A stretch of DNA of 64,000 nucleotides from Streptomyces tuirus (GCA_018195615.1 JAGTPG010000001.1:2356501-2420500); one strand, 5' to 3'. Positions 52,778 through 63,378 are shown, counted from the stretch's first letter. The notes: generated from the sequence alone by a model not told the origin. A program made the numbers and translations.

Positions 52778-54120
52778 TTACCTTGTCCCGGCCTTGCGCC
52801 GATCCGTCAGACGCGAACGAGGGCCGATGGCGGTCGCTCCGTTGACACCGGAGACCCCTGACACCACAGGGGTGCGGCTCTCGGAGGCGACGGGGGCCGG
52901 CCCTTCCGTCGCGGACGCCGGCGTCGAGGCCTCGGGAGAGAGCGCGGCGACCGCACGGCGCCGGTAGCGCGGCGGCACGAAGCGCTCCATCCAGCGCGGG
53001 GCGCGGGTGTGAAGCGCGGCAGCAGAAGCAGCACCAGGCCGATCGCGCTGAGGAACACCACACCGAGCACGATCCACATCGACGCCGAGTTGACCGAGTA
53101 GGCGAGCGCGCCGAAGGCGATCAGCGCCGACCAGAAGTACATGATCAGCACCGCGCGGCTGTGCGAGTGGCCGATCTCCAGCAGGCGGTGGTGCAGGTGA
53201 CCGCGGTCGGCGGCGAACGGCGACTGGCCGCGCCAGGTGCGGCGCACGATCGCCAGGATCAGGTCGGCGGCCGGCACCGCGATGATCGTCAGCGGCAGCA
53301 GCAGCGGGATGTAGACCGGGACCGTCTGGTGCACGGCCTCCTTCTCGGAGCCCACGTACAGGTTGAGCGCGTCCGGGTCGACCTGCCCCGTGATGGAGAT
53401 CGCGCCGGCGGCCAGGACCAGGCCGATCAGCATCGAGCCCGAGTCGCCCATGAAGATCCGCGCCGGGTGCATGTTGTGCGGCAGGAAGCCCAGGCACATG
53501 CCCATCAGGATCGCCGAGAAGAGGGTGGCGGGGGCGGCGGCCTCGATGCCGTACGAGTACCAGATGCGGTAGGCGTACAGGAAGAACGCGGTGGCCGCGA
53601 TGCAGACCATGCCGGCCGCGAGACCGTCCAGGCCGTCTACGAAGTTGACCGCGTTGATCGTGATGACGACCAGGGCGACCGTGAGCAGGGTGCCCTGCCA
53701 CTGGGTCAGCGCGAACGAGCCCACGCCCGGGATGGGCAGCCACAGGATCGTCAGACCCTGGACGACCATCACGCCCGCGGCGATCATCTGGCCACCCAGC
53801 TTGATCAGGGCGTCGATCTCGAACTTGTCGTCCAGCACACCGATCAGCCAGATCAGCGCCGCCCCGGACAGCAGCGCCCGGGGTTCGTTCGACGTCTCGA
53901 AGACCTGGTTGAGGTTGGTGAGGTGGTCGGCGACCAGCAGGCCCGCGCACAGGCCGAAGAACATCGCGATACCGCCGAGCCGCGGAGTGGGTTCCCGGTG
54001 CACGTCACGTGCCCGGATCTCCGGCATCGCTCCGGCCACGATCGCGAACTTCCGTACCGGCCCTGTCAGCAGATACGTCACCGCGGCCGTGATGCAGAGC
54101 GTCAGCAGGTATTCACGCAC
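52778..54120 (-). CDS. WecA/TagO-family undecaprenyl-phosphate sugar-1-phosphate transferase (frame break in the tail)
   Basis: An integral membrane transferase of the MraY/WecA superfamily, about 447 residues with ten or so helices. It starts glycan or teichoic-acid synthesis by attaching a GlcNAc-type phosphate to undecaprenyl phosphate. Motifs: ALIWLIGVLDDKFEIDALIK, TINAVNFVDGLDGLAAGMVC, ARIFMGDSGSMLIGLVLAAG and FAADRGHLHHRLLEIGHS. The GTG at 54120 (VREYLLTLCITAAVTYLLTG) has GGGGAAG upstream. Near the C-terminus one base missing at 53005-53007 changes the frame; the true tail reads RWMERFVPPRYRRRAVAALS and ends at 52778. Confidence 0.9.
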
Positions 54121-54249
54121 GGGCTTCCCCACAGGTCTCGCTGGCCATCTCAGCCCCACACCCTAGCGATGCGCGCATATGGGTGGGGACTTCCGGGTAG
54201 CGACGATGGTTGCACGAGTAGCTGTGCACCCTGGTGCGCTTACCCCGTC

Positions 54250-55487
54250 TCAAGCCGGATACGGCGGAAATCCACCGGCCAGCTCCCGCACATCTTCACG
54301 GGCCCTCGCGGTCCCGGTCACGCCCCTGAGCACCCCCGCGAGCAGCTCGGCGATCCGCGCCATCTCCGCCTCTCCCATGCCCTGCGTGGTGATCGCGGCG
54401 GTGCCGAGCCGCAGTCCCCGGGCGTCCCCGTGCGGCAGCGCACAGCAGTCCAGGACCAGGCCGGCCGCGGCCAGCCGGCCACGGGCGGTGCGGCCGTCGA
54501 CGCCGAGCGGCGCCGGGTCGGCGGTGATCAGGTGGGTGTCCGTGCCGCCGGTGGTGACGACCAGTCCCTCGGCGGCCAGCCGGGCAGCGAGAACCCTCGC
54601 ATTGGCGACCACCTGATGGGCGTACGTGGCGAACGCCGATGTTGCCGCCTCCCCGAACGCGACCGCCTTGGCGGCGATGGTGTGCATCTGCGCACCGCCC
54701 TGTGTGAAAGGGAACACGGCCCGGTCGACCCGCTCGGCCAGCTCCGCGCGGCACAGGATCATGCCGCCGCGCGGCCCCCGCAGCACCTTGTGGGTCGTCG
54801 CGCAGACGATGTCCGCGTACGGCACCGGGTTCGGCGCCGCTCCCCCGGCCACCAGCCCGATGGGATGCGCGGCGTCCGCGATGAGATACGCGCCCACCTC
54901 GTCGGCGACCTCGCGGAAGAACGCGTAGTCCATGTGCCGGGGTAGGCGATCGAGCCGCACACGATCGCCTTGGGCCGGCGCGTACGGGCCAGGGTGCGCA
55001 CCTGCTCGTGGTCGATGAGCCCGGACTCGGCCTCCACGCCGTATCCGACGAAGTCGAACCAGCGGCCGGAGAAGTTGGCGGGCGAGCCGTGCGTGAGGTG
55101 GCCGCCGTGGGGCAGGCCGAGGGCGAGGACGGTGTCGCCCGGGCGGAGCAGGGCGGCGTAGGCGGCCAGCACCGCCGAAGAGCCCGAGTGCGCCTGGACG
55201 TTGGCGTGGTCGGCGCCGAACAGGTCCCTGGCCCGGTCCACGGCGAGGCGTTCGGCGACGTCGGCGATCTCACAGCCGCCGTGGTGCCGCGCTCCCGGGT
55301 AGCCCTCGGCGTACTTGTTGGCGAGCGGTGAGCCGAGGGCCGCCAGCACGGCCGGCGAGGTGAAGTTCTCGGCGGCGATCAGCTGGAGCGTCGTCGACTG
55401 CCGTTCCCGCTCTCCGAGCAGGACGTCGGCGAGTTCGGGGTCCTGGCGGCGCAGGACGTCGGCCTCGATGGCAGGGCTGACCGTCAT
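54250..55487 (-). CDS. glyA: Serine hydroxymethyltransferase (one frame break)
   Basis: A PLP enzyme that converts serine and tetrahydrofolate to glycine and methylene-[23 protein letters not shown] and [20 protein letters not shown] are standard N-terminal motifs. The PLP lysine lies in [18 protein letters not shown]. Frames switch between [10 protein letters not shown] and [20 protein letters not shown]. One C restored at 54939-54942 joins them into 412 residues. The ATG at 55487 has GGAGCCCACC upstream. Streptomycetes usually have more than one glyA copy, so this may be the paralogue (glyA2 in S. coelicolor). Confidence 0.93.
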
Positions 55488-55577
55488 GGTGGGCTCCGGG
55501 CGGCGTCGCATTCCTGGGCGGTTCGCCTGGGTGGCGTAGGTCCAATGTAGGCCCGGGGCCCCTGGGGCGCTCGGTCG

Positions 55578-56258
55578 TTACGTCCGTGCGGGGACGCCCG
55601 TGAGGGCCGTGACGACCGGGTCGAGTGCCTGGTGTATCTCGTCCCCGATGGACCGGAAGAACGTCAGGGGCGCCCCGTACGGGTCGTACACCTCGTCCGC
55701 CTCGGCGTTCGGGGCCAGCAGCCACCCGCGTAGAGCCGCCGCGGCGCGCACCAGCGCCCGGGCGCGGACGACCACGCCCTCCTCCAAGGGCGGCAGGGTC
55801 GTCGGGTCGATGGCCTTCACCAGGCGGGTGAACTCCTTGAGCGTGAAGGTCCGCAGGCCCGCCGAGTGGCCCATCGAGATGACCTGCGCCCGGTGGTCCC
55901 GGGTGGCGGTCAGCACCAGGTCGGCGCGGATCACGTGCTCGTCGAGGAGTTCACGCCCGGTGAAGCCGGAGGCGTCCGCGCCGAAGTCGGCCAGCACGGT
56001 CTCCGCGTGGGCCTCCATGGGCGCACCCTCGTGACCCCAGGTGCCCGCGCTCTCCACGATCAGCCCGCCGCCCAGGATGCCGAGCCGCTCCCGCACGAAG
56101 TGGCGGGTCAGCCGCTCGGTGATGGGCGAGCGGCACACGTTGCCGGTACTGACGTGGAGGATGCGGAAGCTGTCACGCGGAAGACCCACGAACGTCGTCG
56201 TGATCTCCGCCGCGCTTTCCCCGTTGCCTATGCCACGCCCCGCCTCAGGGGCCGTCAA
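55578..56258 (-). CDS. LMW protein-tyrosine-phosphatase-like protein lacking the nucleophilic Cys
   Basis: 226 residues. The fold of low-molecular-weight tyrosine phosphatases is clear: P-loop ILHVSTGNVCRSPITERLTR, general-acid-like DPYG in EADEVYDPYGAPLTF, and the SAGTWGHEGAPMEAHAETVL region. In active enzymes the P-loop starts Cys-x5-Arg; here the nucleophile position is Ser (codon AGT), so the usual phosphoenzyme cannot form. It may bind rather than hydrolyse phosphotyrosine or another phospho-compound. The start overlaps the Sua5-family stop (ATGA). Confidence 0.88.
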   Translation of the reverse strand: MTAPEAGRGIGNGESAAEITTTFVGLPRDSFRILHVSTGNVCRSPITERLTRHFVRERLGILGGGLIVESAGTWGHEGAPMEAHAETVLADFGADASGFTGRELLDEHVIRADLVLTATRDHRAQVISMGHSAGLRTFTLKEFTRLVKAIDPTTLPPLEEGVVVRARALVRAAAALRGWLLAPNAEADEVYDPYGAPLTFFRSIGDEIHQALDPVVTALTGVPART

Positions 56259-56901
56259 TTCGCCACCTCGAGGTCGGGTACGACCTTTCGCAGCTCGTCC
56301 GCCGAGATCGCGCCCGCGCGCAGCAGCAGCGGCACCTCGCGGGTCACGTCGACGATCGACGACGGCACGTTGCCGGGGTCGGGCCGCCGTCCAGGTAGAC
56401 GGAGACGGAGTCGCCGAGCATCTCCTGCGCGGCGTCGCAGTCCTCCGGCGCCGGGTGGCCGGTGAGGTTGGCGGACGACACGGCCATCGGGCCCACCTCG
56501 GTGAGCAGCTCGATGGCGACCGGGTGCAGCGGCATGCGCACGGCGACGGTGCCCCGGGTGTCCCCGAGGTCCCACTGCAGGGACGGCTGGTGCTTGGCGA
56601 CGAGCGTCAGCGCGCCCGGCCAGAAGGCGTCGACCAGCTCCCAGGCCAGCTCGGAGAAGTCCGTGACGAGGCCGTGCAGCGTGTTCGGGGAGCCGATGAG
56701 GACAGGGGTGGGCATGTTGCGGCCCCGGCCCTTGGCCTCCAGCAGGTCGGAGACCGCCTCCGAGGAGAACGCGTCCGCCCCGATGCCGTACACCGTGTCC
56801 GTCGGCAGCACCACGAGCTCGCCACGGCGGACGGCGGACGCTGCCTCGCGCAGACCGGTCACACGGTCGGTCGCGTCGTTGGTGTCGTATCGCCGTGCCA
56901 T
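56255..56901 (-). CDS. Sua5/YrdC/YciO-family threonylcarbamoyl-AMP synthase (one frame break)
   Basis: An enzyme making threonylcarbamoyl-AMP from threonine, bicarbonate and ATP for the t6A37 modification of ANN-decoding tRNAs. The signature is visible in RRGELVVLPTDTVYGIGADA, KGRGRNMPTPVLIGS, WPGALTLV and MAVSSANLTGHPAPEDC. Near the end the frame shifts; one base restored at 56381-56383 gives DGGPDPGNVPSSIVDVTREV and a stop at 56255, for 215 residues. It follows prmC by 70 bp and couples to the phosphatase-like gene. Confidence 0.93.
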
Positions 56902-56971
56902 CTTTAGCTGGCCTCCTCGTACACGTACTGCTGGGATGAAGTCCGCGAAGACCGCGGGGTGCCCGGTGTGC

Positions 56972-57816
56972 TCACGGCAGTGCCTTGCGGGCCGTGGCGA
57001 AACGCGGGCGGTTGTTGAGGTCCGGGTGGTCGGCCGCGTCGGCCCAGCCCCGCTCCTCGGTGAAGATCCACGGCACCTGGCCGCCCTGGGTGTCTGCGTG
57101 CTCCACGACCACCACACCGCCGGGCCGCAGCAGCCGGTGCGCGGTGCGCTCCAGGCCGCGGATGAGGTCGAGGCCGTCCTCGCCGGAGAACAGGGCCATG
57201 TCGGGGTCGTAGTCGCGCGCCTCGGGGCGACGTACTCCCACTCCGTGAGCGGGATGTACGGCGGGTTGGAGATGACCAGGTCGACCTGCCCGTCGAGGTC
57301 CGGGAAGGCCGTCAGGGCGTCTCCCTGGCGCAGTTCGACCCTGGACCCCTCCACGTTCCTGCGGGTCCACCTGAGGGCGTCCTCGGACAGCTCCACGGCG
57401 TACACGCGCGAGCGCGGCACCTCCTGGGCGAGGGCGAGCGCGATGGCGCCGGAGCCGGTGCACAGGTCGACGATGCACGGCTCGACGACGTCCATGGCCC
57501 GTACGGCGTCTATGGCCCAGCCGACCACGGACTCGGTCTCGGGCCGCGGCACGAACACCCCGGGGCCGACCTGGAGTTCCAGGTACCGGAAGTAGGCCCG
57601 CCCGGTGATGTGCTGGAGCGGCTCGCGGGCCTCACGGCGGGCGATGACCTCCCAGTAGCGGGCGTCGAAGTCGGAGTCCTTCACGTTGTGCAACTCGCCG
57701 CGCTTCACGCCGTGCACGAACGCGGCGAGTTCCTCCGCGTCGGTACGCGGCGAGGGCACGCCGGCGTCGGCGAGCCGCTGGGTGGCCTGGGCCACCTCCG
57801 CGAGCAGCAGGTTCAC
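56972..57816 (-). CDS. prmC: Release factor glutamine N5-methyltransferase (one frame break)
   Basis: Methylates the Gln of the GGQ motif in release factors using SAM. An N-terminal helical domain (MNLLLAEVAQATQRLADAGV) leads to the linker GRAYFRYLELQVGPGVFVPR, SAM motif IVDLCTGSGAIALALAQEVP, and the substrate-binding NPPY in DLVISNPPYIPLTEWEYVAP. After YVAP one base is missing at 57224-57227; the other frame continues EARDYDPDMALFSGEDGLDL to the stop at 56972, giving 281 residues. It lies 33 bp after prfA, whose product is its substrate. Confidence 0.95.
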
Positions 57817-57849
57817 GCAAGTCCTCCGGTACTCAGTACTCCTACGTGC

Positions 57850-58925
57850 TTATGCAGCGGCCAGCTTCGCCGCCGAGTCCGCGTCGACGCAGGCCTGGAT
57901 CACCGCGTCGAGGTCGCCGTCCAGGACCTGGTCCAGGTTGTACGCCTTGAAGCCGACGCGGTGGTCCGAGATGCGGTTCTCCGGGAAGTTGTACGTGCGG
58001 ATCTTCTCGGAGCGGTCGACGGTGCGGACCTGGCTGCGGCGGGCGTCGGCGGCCTCCCTCTCCGCCTCCTCCTGCGCCATGGCGAGCAGCCTGGAGCGCA
58101 GGATACGCAGTGCCTGCTCCTTGTTCTGCAGCTGGCTCTTCTCGTTCTGGCAGGAGGCGACGACTCCGGTCGGAATGTGCGTGATGCGCACGGCGGAGTC
58201 GGTGGTGTTGACGGACTGTCCGCCCGGTCCCGAGGACCGGTAGACGTCGATGCGCAGGTCGTTGGGGCTGATCTCGACGTCGATCTCCTCGGCCTCGGGC
58301 GTGACGAGCACACCGGCCGCGGAGGTGTGGATACGGCCCTGGGACTCGGTCGCGGGCACGCGCTGCACGCGGTGCACGCCGCCCTCGTACTTCAGCCGGG
58401 CCCAGACGCCCTGGCCGGGCTCGGTGGCCCCTGGCCGCCCTTGGTCTTCACCGCGACCTGGACGTCCTTGTATCCGCCCAGCTCGGACTCGGTGGAGTCG
58501 ATGATCTCGGTCTTCCAGCCGACGCGCTCGGCGTAGCGCAGGTACATGCGCAACAGGTCGCCGGCGAACAGGGCCGACTCGTCGCCGCCCGCGCCCGCCT
58601 TGATCTCGAGGATGACGTCCTTGTCGTCACTGGGGTCGCGCGGGACCAGCAGGAGGCGCAGCTTCTCGGTGAGCTCCTCGCGCTGCTGCTCCAGCTCCTT
58701 GACCTCGGCCGCGAAGTCGGGGTCGTCGGCGGCCAGTTCGCGGGCCGTCTCGATGTCGTCGCCCGTCTGCGTCCAGGAGCGGTACGTGGTGACGATCGGG
58801 GTGAGCTCGGCGTAACGCTTGTTCAGCTTGCGCGCGTTGGCCTGGTCGGAGTGGACCGACGGGTCGGCGAGCTTCTTCTCCAGGTCGGCGTGCTCGGCGA
58901 CGAGTTCCTCGACGGCCTCGAACAT
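57850..58925 (-). CDS. prfA: Peptide chain release factor 1 (one frame break)
   Basis: Recognises UAA and UAG in the ribosomal A site. The N-terminal coiled coil ([20 protein letters not shown]) is followed by the stop-codon tripeptide PAT in [20 protein letters not shown] and the catalytic GGQ in [20 protein letters not shown]. Frames separate at GGQG; one G added at 58428-58431 reads [18 protein letters not shown] and gives 358 residues, a normal RF1. RF1 is essential and has no known programmed shift, so this is very probably a sequence error. Confidence 0.95.
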
Positions 58926-58967
58926 CTTGGGCTCCTGTGTACGGACGGGGGTGAAGGGGCGGGCGAC

Positions 58968-59018
58968 CAAAAACGCCGGTCCCGGAGCGCCCGGTGAAGG
59001 GGCGCTTCCTGGACCGGC
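58968..59018 (-). terminator. Intrinsic terminator after rpmE
   Basis: Outer arms GCCGGTCC/GGACCGGC enclose an inner pair AGCGCCC/GGGGCGCTT. On the minus strand the stem is followed by GTTTTTGG, a good U tract. It starts 13 bp after the rpmE stop and upstream of prfA. Confidence 0.9.
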
Positions 59019-59031
59019 GGTTCGGGGCTCG

Positions 59032-59253
59032 CTACTTCTTGGAGCCGGCGGCCTTGCCGAAGCGGGCCTCGAAGCGGGCCACGCGGCCACCGGTGTCGAG
59101 GATCTTCTGCTTGCCCGTGTAGAACGGGTGGCACTCGGAGCAGACATCGGCGCGGATGGTGCCGGACTCGATGGTGCTGCGGGTGGTGAACGACGCGCCG
59201 CAGGTGCAGCTGACCTGCGTCTCGACGTACGCGGGGTGGATGTCGCGCTTCAA
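59032..59253 (-). CDS. rpmE: Ribosomal protein bL31, zinc (C+) form
   Basis: 73 residues. The zinc-binding cysteines are present in [15 protein letters not shown] and [20 protein letters not shown], so this is the zinc-replete form rather than the zinc-starvation paralogue. It begins [14 protein letters not shown] behind a GAGACACC-type leader. It is followed by its own terminator. Confidence 0.97.
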   Translation of the reverse strand: MKRDIHPAYVETQVSCTCGASFTTRSTIESGTIRADVCSECHPFYTGKQKILDTGGRVARFEARFGKAAGSKK

Positions 59254-59403
59254 GGTGTCTCCTAGGTTTCGGGAGGGCGCCGGGTCGCTGCCGCGGGGTG
59301 CGGGAGCGTGAACCGGAGCCGACGTACCAGTCTGCCAGGACTGGGGCCATCCCCAAAACCGGGGTTGCTGTGATCTATTCCGTGCGGGTCGTCTGTGGTT
59401 GCT

Positions 59404-60540
59404 TCAGGAGCCGCTCACAACACCCTTGGCTTCACCTGTCGCCGTGCCCTTGGTCGCGCTCTTCGGGATCGGCTTGTCGTTCGCCAGGGCCTTCCAGATC
59501 TGGTCGGCCTTCTTCTCCTGGAGCAGGACGCGGTTGGGGTCGGCCGGGTCGTAGGCGACCGGCATGGTGACCATGTGCATGTTGGCCGGGGTGATGCCCT
59601 TGAGGCCGTTGGCGAAGGACGCGAGCTTGTTGACCGAGCCGAGGTCGGAGTCGGTCGTCACCGTCTTGGTGGCGGTCTCCGCGAGGTCGAGCAGCTTCTT
59701 GGGGTTGCTGAAGACGCCGACGTCCTTGACCTGGTGCAGCAGGGCCTTGATGAAGGCCTGCTGGAGCTGGATGCGGCCGAGGTCGGAGCCGTCGCCGACG
59801 CCGTGACGGGTGCGGACCAGGCCGAGGGCCTGCTCGCCGTCGAGTCTGTGGGTGCCGGCCTCGAGGTTCAGGTGGCTGTCGGGGTCGTCGATGCTCTTGG
59901 TCGTGGTGACCTCGACGCCGCCGAGGTCGTCGATGAGCTTCTGGAAGCCGGCGAAGTCGACCTCCAGGTAGTGGTCCATGCGCAGGTCGGTGATCGACTC
60001 GACGGTCTTCACGGCGCAGGCGGCCCCGCCCGTGGAGTACGCGGAGTTGAACATCACGCCGTTCGCGGCGGGGTACTCCTTGCCCTTGGTGTCGGTGCAC
60101 GAGGGCCGGTCGATGAGGGTGTCGCGCGGGATGGAGACCACGCTGGCCTTCTTGTGGCCCTTGTAGATGTGCACGATCATCGCCGTGTCGGAGCGGGCGC
60201 TGCCGTCGTCGGTGCCGCCGCCGAGCTTCTTGTTGCCGCCGGCGCGCGTGTCGGAGCCGAGGACGAGGATGTTCTCGGAGCCGTTGTCGGCCTTCTTGGG
60301 CCGGTCGGTGCCGAGGGCCTGGTCGATGTCGACGCTCTTGAGGTTGCCGTTGAGCTTGAAGTACAGGTAGCACGTCCCGGCGCCGCCGAGGACGACGATG
60401 CCCGCCGCGGTCCAGGCCGTGATCATCAGGCCCTTGTGACGCTTGCGGGGCTTGCGGCGTCGGCCCTTGGCACGGTGACGCGGCCCGTTGGTTCCGGTTT
60501 CGCCCGGTATACCCGGACCCGGCGTGCTCTCGGCAGACAT
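59404..60540 (-). CDS. LytR-CpsA-Psr (LCP) family cell-wall glycopolymer ligase
   Basis: 378 residues. A basic cytoplasmic start (RHRAKGRRRKPRKRHKG), one membrane helix (LMITAWTAAGIVVLGGAGTC), then the extracellular LCP domain: NILVLGSDTR, SDTAMIVHIYKGHKKASVVS, IPRDTLIDRPSC, and the Arg-rich LVRTRHGVGDGSDLGRIQLQ. LCP enzymes transfer undecaprenyl-linked glycopolymers to peptidoglycan. Together with the WecA/TagO-type gene upstream in the region this fits teichoic-acid-like polymer synthesis. The Ala/Lys/Thr tail is disordered. Confidence 0.94.
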   Translation of the reverse strand: MSAESTPGPGIPGETGTNGPRHRAKGRRRKPRKRHKGLMITAWTAAGIVVLGGAGTCYLYFKLNGNLKSVDIDQALGTDRPKKADNGSENILVLGSDTRAGGNKKLGGGTDDGSARSDTAMIVHIYKGHKKASVVSIPRDTLIDRPSCTDTKGKEYPAANGVMFNSAYSTGGAACAVKTVESITDLRMDHYLEVDFAGFQKLIDDLGGVEVTTTKSIDDPDSHLNLEAGTHRLDGEQALGLVRTRHGVGDGSDLGRIQLQQAFIKALLHQVKDVGVFSNPKKLLDLAETATKTVTTDSDLGSVNKLASFANGLKGITPANMHMVTMPVAYDPADPNRVLLQEKKADQIWKALANDKPIPKSATKGTATGEAKGVVSGS

Positions 60541-60674
60541 GTGCTCCTCAGCTCGTCTACGGTCGGTTACCCCCTGCAGTCAGCGCCAGGCGTGCTCGGT
60601 CGGGGTACTTCCCCTGGCACCATCGTCACTCCGCCTGGTCAGACGGAGAAACTCGGGAAAGGGTTGCACAACGG

Positions 60675-60707
60675 ACTGTGCCCACCGCGTGCGGCGGTGG
60701 GCACAGT
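60675..60707 (-). terminator. Terminator hairpin downstream of the secreted-protein remnant
   Basis: ACTGTGCCCACCGC and GCGGTGGGCACAGT form a perfect 14-bp stem with a five-base loop. It lies 43 bp after the stop of the remnant on the minus strand and upstream of the LCP gene. Confidence 0.85.
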
Positions 60708-60750
60708 GTGTGTTCGGACGTAGCGGGGCGTACCCCGCTCACCTGCAATT

Positions 60751-61322
60751 TCAGCCGAAGATGTCGTACTGCTTGAAATCGGTACCGATGGACTTCCTTG
60801 TGGCGAAGATCTCGCTGGTGGTCTTTCCGGTGCCCGGGTACAGGCAGCGCGTGCCACCGGGGGTGCGGGCCAGGAAGTCGGCCTTGCCGTCGCCGGTGAG
60901 GTCCTTCACGCGGTAGAGCAGGTCCTGGTAGCCGTCGCGGTCGAGGGGCCGTCTTCAGCGTCTCGGAGATGTCGTCGCTGGTGGAGCTGGTGCGGCCCCA
61001 GGCGTAGACCTTGGCGCTGGTGCCGGCCGAGGGCAGCTGGGAGGTGCCGGTGACGACGGCGCCGTTGGCGTTCCAGTTGTAGCCCTTGACGCAGTGCGCG
61101 GCGGTGAGGGTCTTCGGGTCGATGCGGCTGGTGCTTGTTGCTCGTGCTCGTGTTTGCGCTGGCCGCCGAGGCCTTGCTCGTCTGCCCCGCGACCTCGTCA
61201 CCGGCCATGGCGCCCGCGACGCGCTTCTCCGGCTCGGCGCGCGACGGTGAGCCGGGGACGGCGGGCTTGACCGTCGGCTGCGGCAGCGCGGCGGCCACGG
61301 CGGCGGCGACACCGACCAGCAC
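60751..61322 (-). pseudogene. Remnant of a secreted protein with FG-GAP/VCBS-like end
   Basis: Three frames carry pieces of one secreted protein. The first is a hydrophobic leader-like piece (VLVGVAAAVAAALPQPTVKP) and a linker. The second contains RIDPKTLTAAHCVKGYNWNA, where TAAHC is the His motif of trypsin-like proteases. The third is a VCBS/FG-GAP-like end (LYRVKDLTGDGKADFLARTP) closing at 60751. Joining them needs a shift near 61127 and one base at 60945-60948. No Asp or Ser protease motif, no basic signal-peptide start and no ribosome-binding site are visible, and the 5' end abuts the rho terminator. Part may be sequencing error, but a truncated gene is likelier. Confidence 0.65.
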
Positions 61323-61360
61323 GAGAGGGCCGCCCCCGTTCCGGGAGCGGCCCTCTCGTG
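61320..61360 (-). terminator. Intrinsic terminator of rho
   Basis: CACGAGAGGGCCGC and GCGGCCCTCTCGTG form a perfect 14-bp stem around a 13-base loop, 11 bp after the rho stop codon on the minus strand. Confidence 0.92.
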
Positions 61361-61371
61361 CAGTCCTTGCC

Positions 61372-63378
61372 TCAGTCGCCGTTGCCCGGCGTCGGCGTCG
61401 TCTTCTGGATCTGCATCAGGAACTCGACGTTCGACTTGGTCTGCTTCATCTTGTCGAGCAGCAGCTCGATCGCCTGCTGCTGGTCGAGCGCGTGCAGCAC
61501 CCGGCGCAGCTTCCAGACGATGGCGAGCTCCTCGCCGCCGAGCAGGATCTCTTCCTTACGCGTGCCGGACGCGTCCACGTCCACCGCCGGGAAGATCCGC
61601 TTGTCGGCGAGCTTCCGGTCGAGCTTGAGCTCCATGTTGCCGGTGCCCTTGAACTCCTCGAAGATCACCTCGTCCATGCGGGACCCGGTGTCGACGAGAG
61701 CCGTCGCCAGGATGGTGAGCGAGCCACCGTCCTCGATGTTCCGCGCGGCACCGAAGAAGCGCTTCGGCGGGTACAGCGCCGTCGAGTCGACACCACCGGA
61801 CAGGATGCGGCCGGAGGCGGGCGCGGCCAGGTTGTACGCACGGCCCAGACGCGTGATGGAGTCCAGCAGGACGACCACGTCGTGGCCGAGCTCGACCAGC
61901 CGCTTGGCGCGCTCGATGGCGAGCTCCGCGACCGTCGTGTGGTCCTCGGCCGGGCGGTCGAAGGTCGAGGAGATGACCTCGCCCTTGACCGACCGCTGCA
62001 TGTCGGTGACCTCTTCCGGACGCTCGTCGACGAGGACGACCATCAGGTGGCACTCGGGGTTGTTGTGCGTGATCGCGTTGGCGATCGCCTGCATGATCAT
62101 GGTCTTACCGGTCTTCGGCGGGGCCACGATCAGACCGCGCTGACCCTTACCGATCGGCGAGACCAGGTCGATGATGCGGGTGGTGAGGACGCCCGGGTCC
62201 GTCTCCAGACGGAGGCGGTCCTGCGGGTACAGCGGCGTCAGCTTGTTGAACTCCGGGCGGCCACGGCCGTGTTCGGGGGCCATGCCGTTGACGGAGTCCA
62301 GGCGCACCAGCGCGTTGAACTTCTCGCGGCGCTCGCCTTCCTTGGGCTGGCGCACGGCACCGGTGATGTGGTCGCCCTTGCGCAGGCCGTTCTTACGGAC
62401 CTGGGCGAGGGAGACGTACACGTCGTTCGGGCCGGGCAGGTAGCCGGACGTGCGGATGAAGGCGTAGTTGTCGAGGATGTCCAGGATGCCCGCGACGGGG
62501 ATCAGGACGTCGTCCTCGGCGATCTGCGGCTCCTGCACGTCGTCGCGCCCGCGACGGCCACGGCGGTCGCGGTAGCGCCCGCGACGGCCACGGCGGCCGC
62601 CCTCGAAGTCGTCGTCGTCCTGCTGGCCGCGGTCCTGACGGCCGCCGCCCTGCTGCTGGCCCTGCTGCTGGCCGCGCTGGCCGCCCTGCTGGTCGTCGCC
62701 CTTGCCCCGGCCACGGTCACGGTCCCGGCCGCGGTCACGGCGGTCGCGACGGCGGCCCTCGCCGCCCTCGCCGGAGTCGGACTTGGCCTCGTTGTTCTGG
62801 GACTGCTGCTGCGGCTGCTGGGCCGGGGTCTCGGCCTTGGAGTCGCTCTTCGCCTCGGCGGTGACCGTCTCGGGAGCGGAGGCCGGGGATCCGGCGTCGG
62901 CGGTGGCGCGGCGACGACGGCGCTCGGCAGGAGCGTCGTCGGAGGCCGGCTGGCCGGGGATCTCGATCTGCTGCTGCGCCGTGGCCTTCTCCGCCTTCTC
63001 GGCGGGGGCCTCGGCGGCCTGCTTCGCGTCCGCCTTCTTCTCGGCCTTCTCCGCGTTGTCGCCCGTACGGGCGCGGGAGGTGGCGCGGCGCTTCGGCTTG
63101 GTCTCGGCGGGGGCCTCGGCCTTCGCCGCCGGAGCGGCGCCGGCGGACGCCTGCGCCTCCTTGATGACCTCGATCAGCTGGCTCTTGCGCATACGCGCGG
63201 TGCCCCTGATGCCGAGGCCGGATGCGACCTGCTGCAGCTCGGCCAGCACCATGCCCTCGAGGCCGGTACCGCGGCGCCGCCGGGAGCCGGCACCGGTGGC
63301 AGGCGCGGAGGCGTCCGTGGCGGGCGCGGCAGCTGTCTCCTCGACACGTGCGCCCATCAGATCGGTGGTGTCGCTCAC
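61372..63378 (-). CDS. rho: Transcription termination factor Rho with long disordered insert
   Basis: 668 residues. The N-terminal helical domain ([20 protein letters not shown]) is followed by about 190 residues of Ala/Lys/Glu- then Arg/Gly/Asp/Gln-rich disorder. Then come the RNA-binding OSB domain ([20 protein letters not shown]) and the hexameric ATPase (Walker [15 protein letters not shown], Walker [18 protein letters not shown]-loop [18 protein letters not shown]). It unwinds RNA to stop transcription. Large N-terminal inserts of this kind are typical of actinobacterial Rho and increase RNA binding. It is intact and followed by its own terminator. Confidence 0.97.
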   Translation of the reverse strand: MSDTTDLMGARVEETAAAPATDASAPATGAGSRRRRGTGLEGMVLAELQQVASGLGIRGTARMRKSQLIEVIKEAQASAGAAPAAKAEAPAETKPKRRATSRARTGDNAEKAEKKADAKQAAEAPAEKAEKATAQQQIEIPGQPASDDAPAERRRRRATADAGSPASAPETVTAEAKSDSKAETPAQQPQQQSQNNEAKSDSGEGGEGRRRDRRDRGRDRDRGRGKGDDQQGGQRGQQQGQQQGGGRQDRGQQDDDDFEGGRRGRRGRYRDRRGRRGRDDVQEPQIAEDDVLIPVAGILDILDNYAFIRTSGYLPGPNDVYVSLAQVRKNGLRKGDHITGAVRQPKEGERREKFNALVRLDSVNGMAPEHGRGRPEFNKLTPLYPQDRLRLETDPGVLTTRIIDLVSPIGKGQRGLIVAPPKTGKTMIMQAIANAITHNNPECHLMVVLVDERPEEVTDMQRSVKGEVISSTFDRPAEDHTTVAELAIERAKRLVELGHDVVVLLDSITRLGRAYNLAAPASGRILSGGVDSTALYPPKRFFGAARNIEDGGSLTILATALVDTGSRMDEVIFEEFKGTGNMELKLDRKLADKRIFPAVDVDASGTRKEEILLGGEELAIVWKLRRVLHALDQQQAIELLLDKMKQTKSNVEFLMQIQKTTPTPGNGD

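Noticed and set aside
57850..58925. Programmed frameshifting in a release-factor gene
   Set aside because: Programmed +1 shifting is known for prfB (RF2), not prfA. The tripeptide PAT shows this is RF1, there is no in-frame UGA/CUU slip site, and the same type of break occurs in many unrelated genes nearby.
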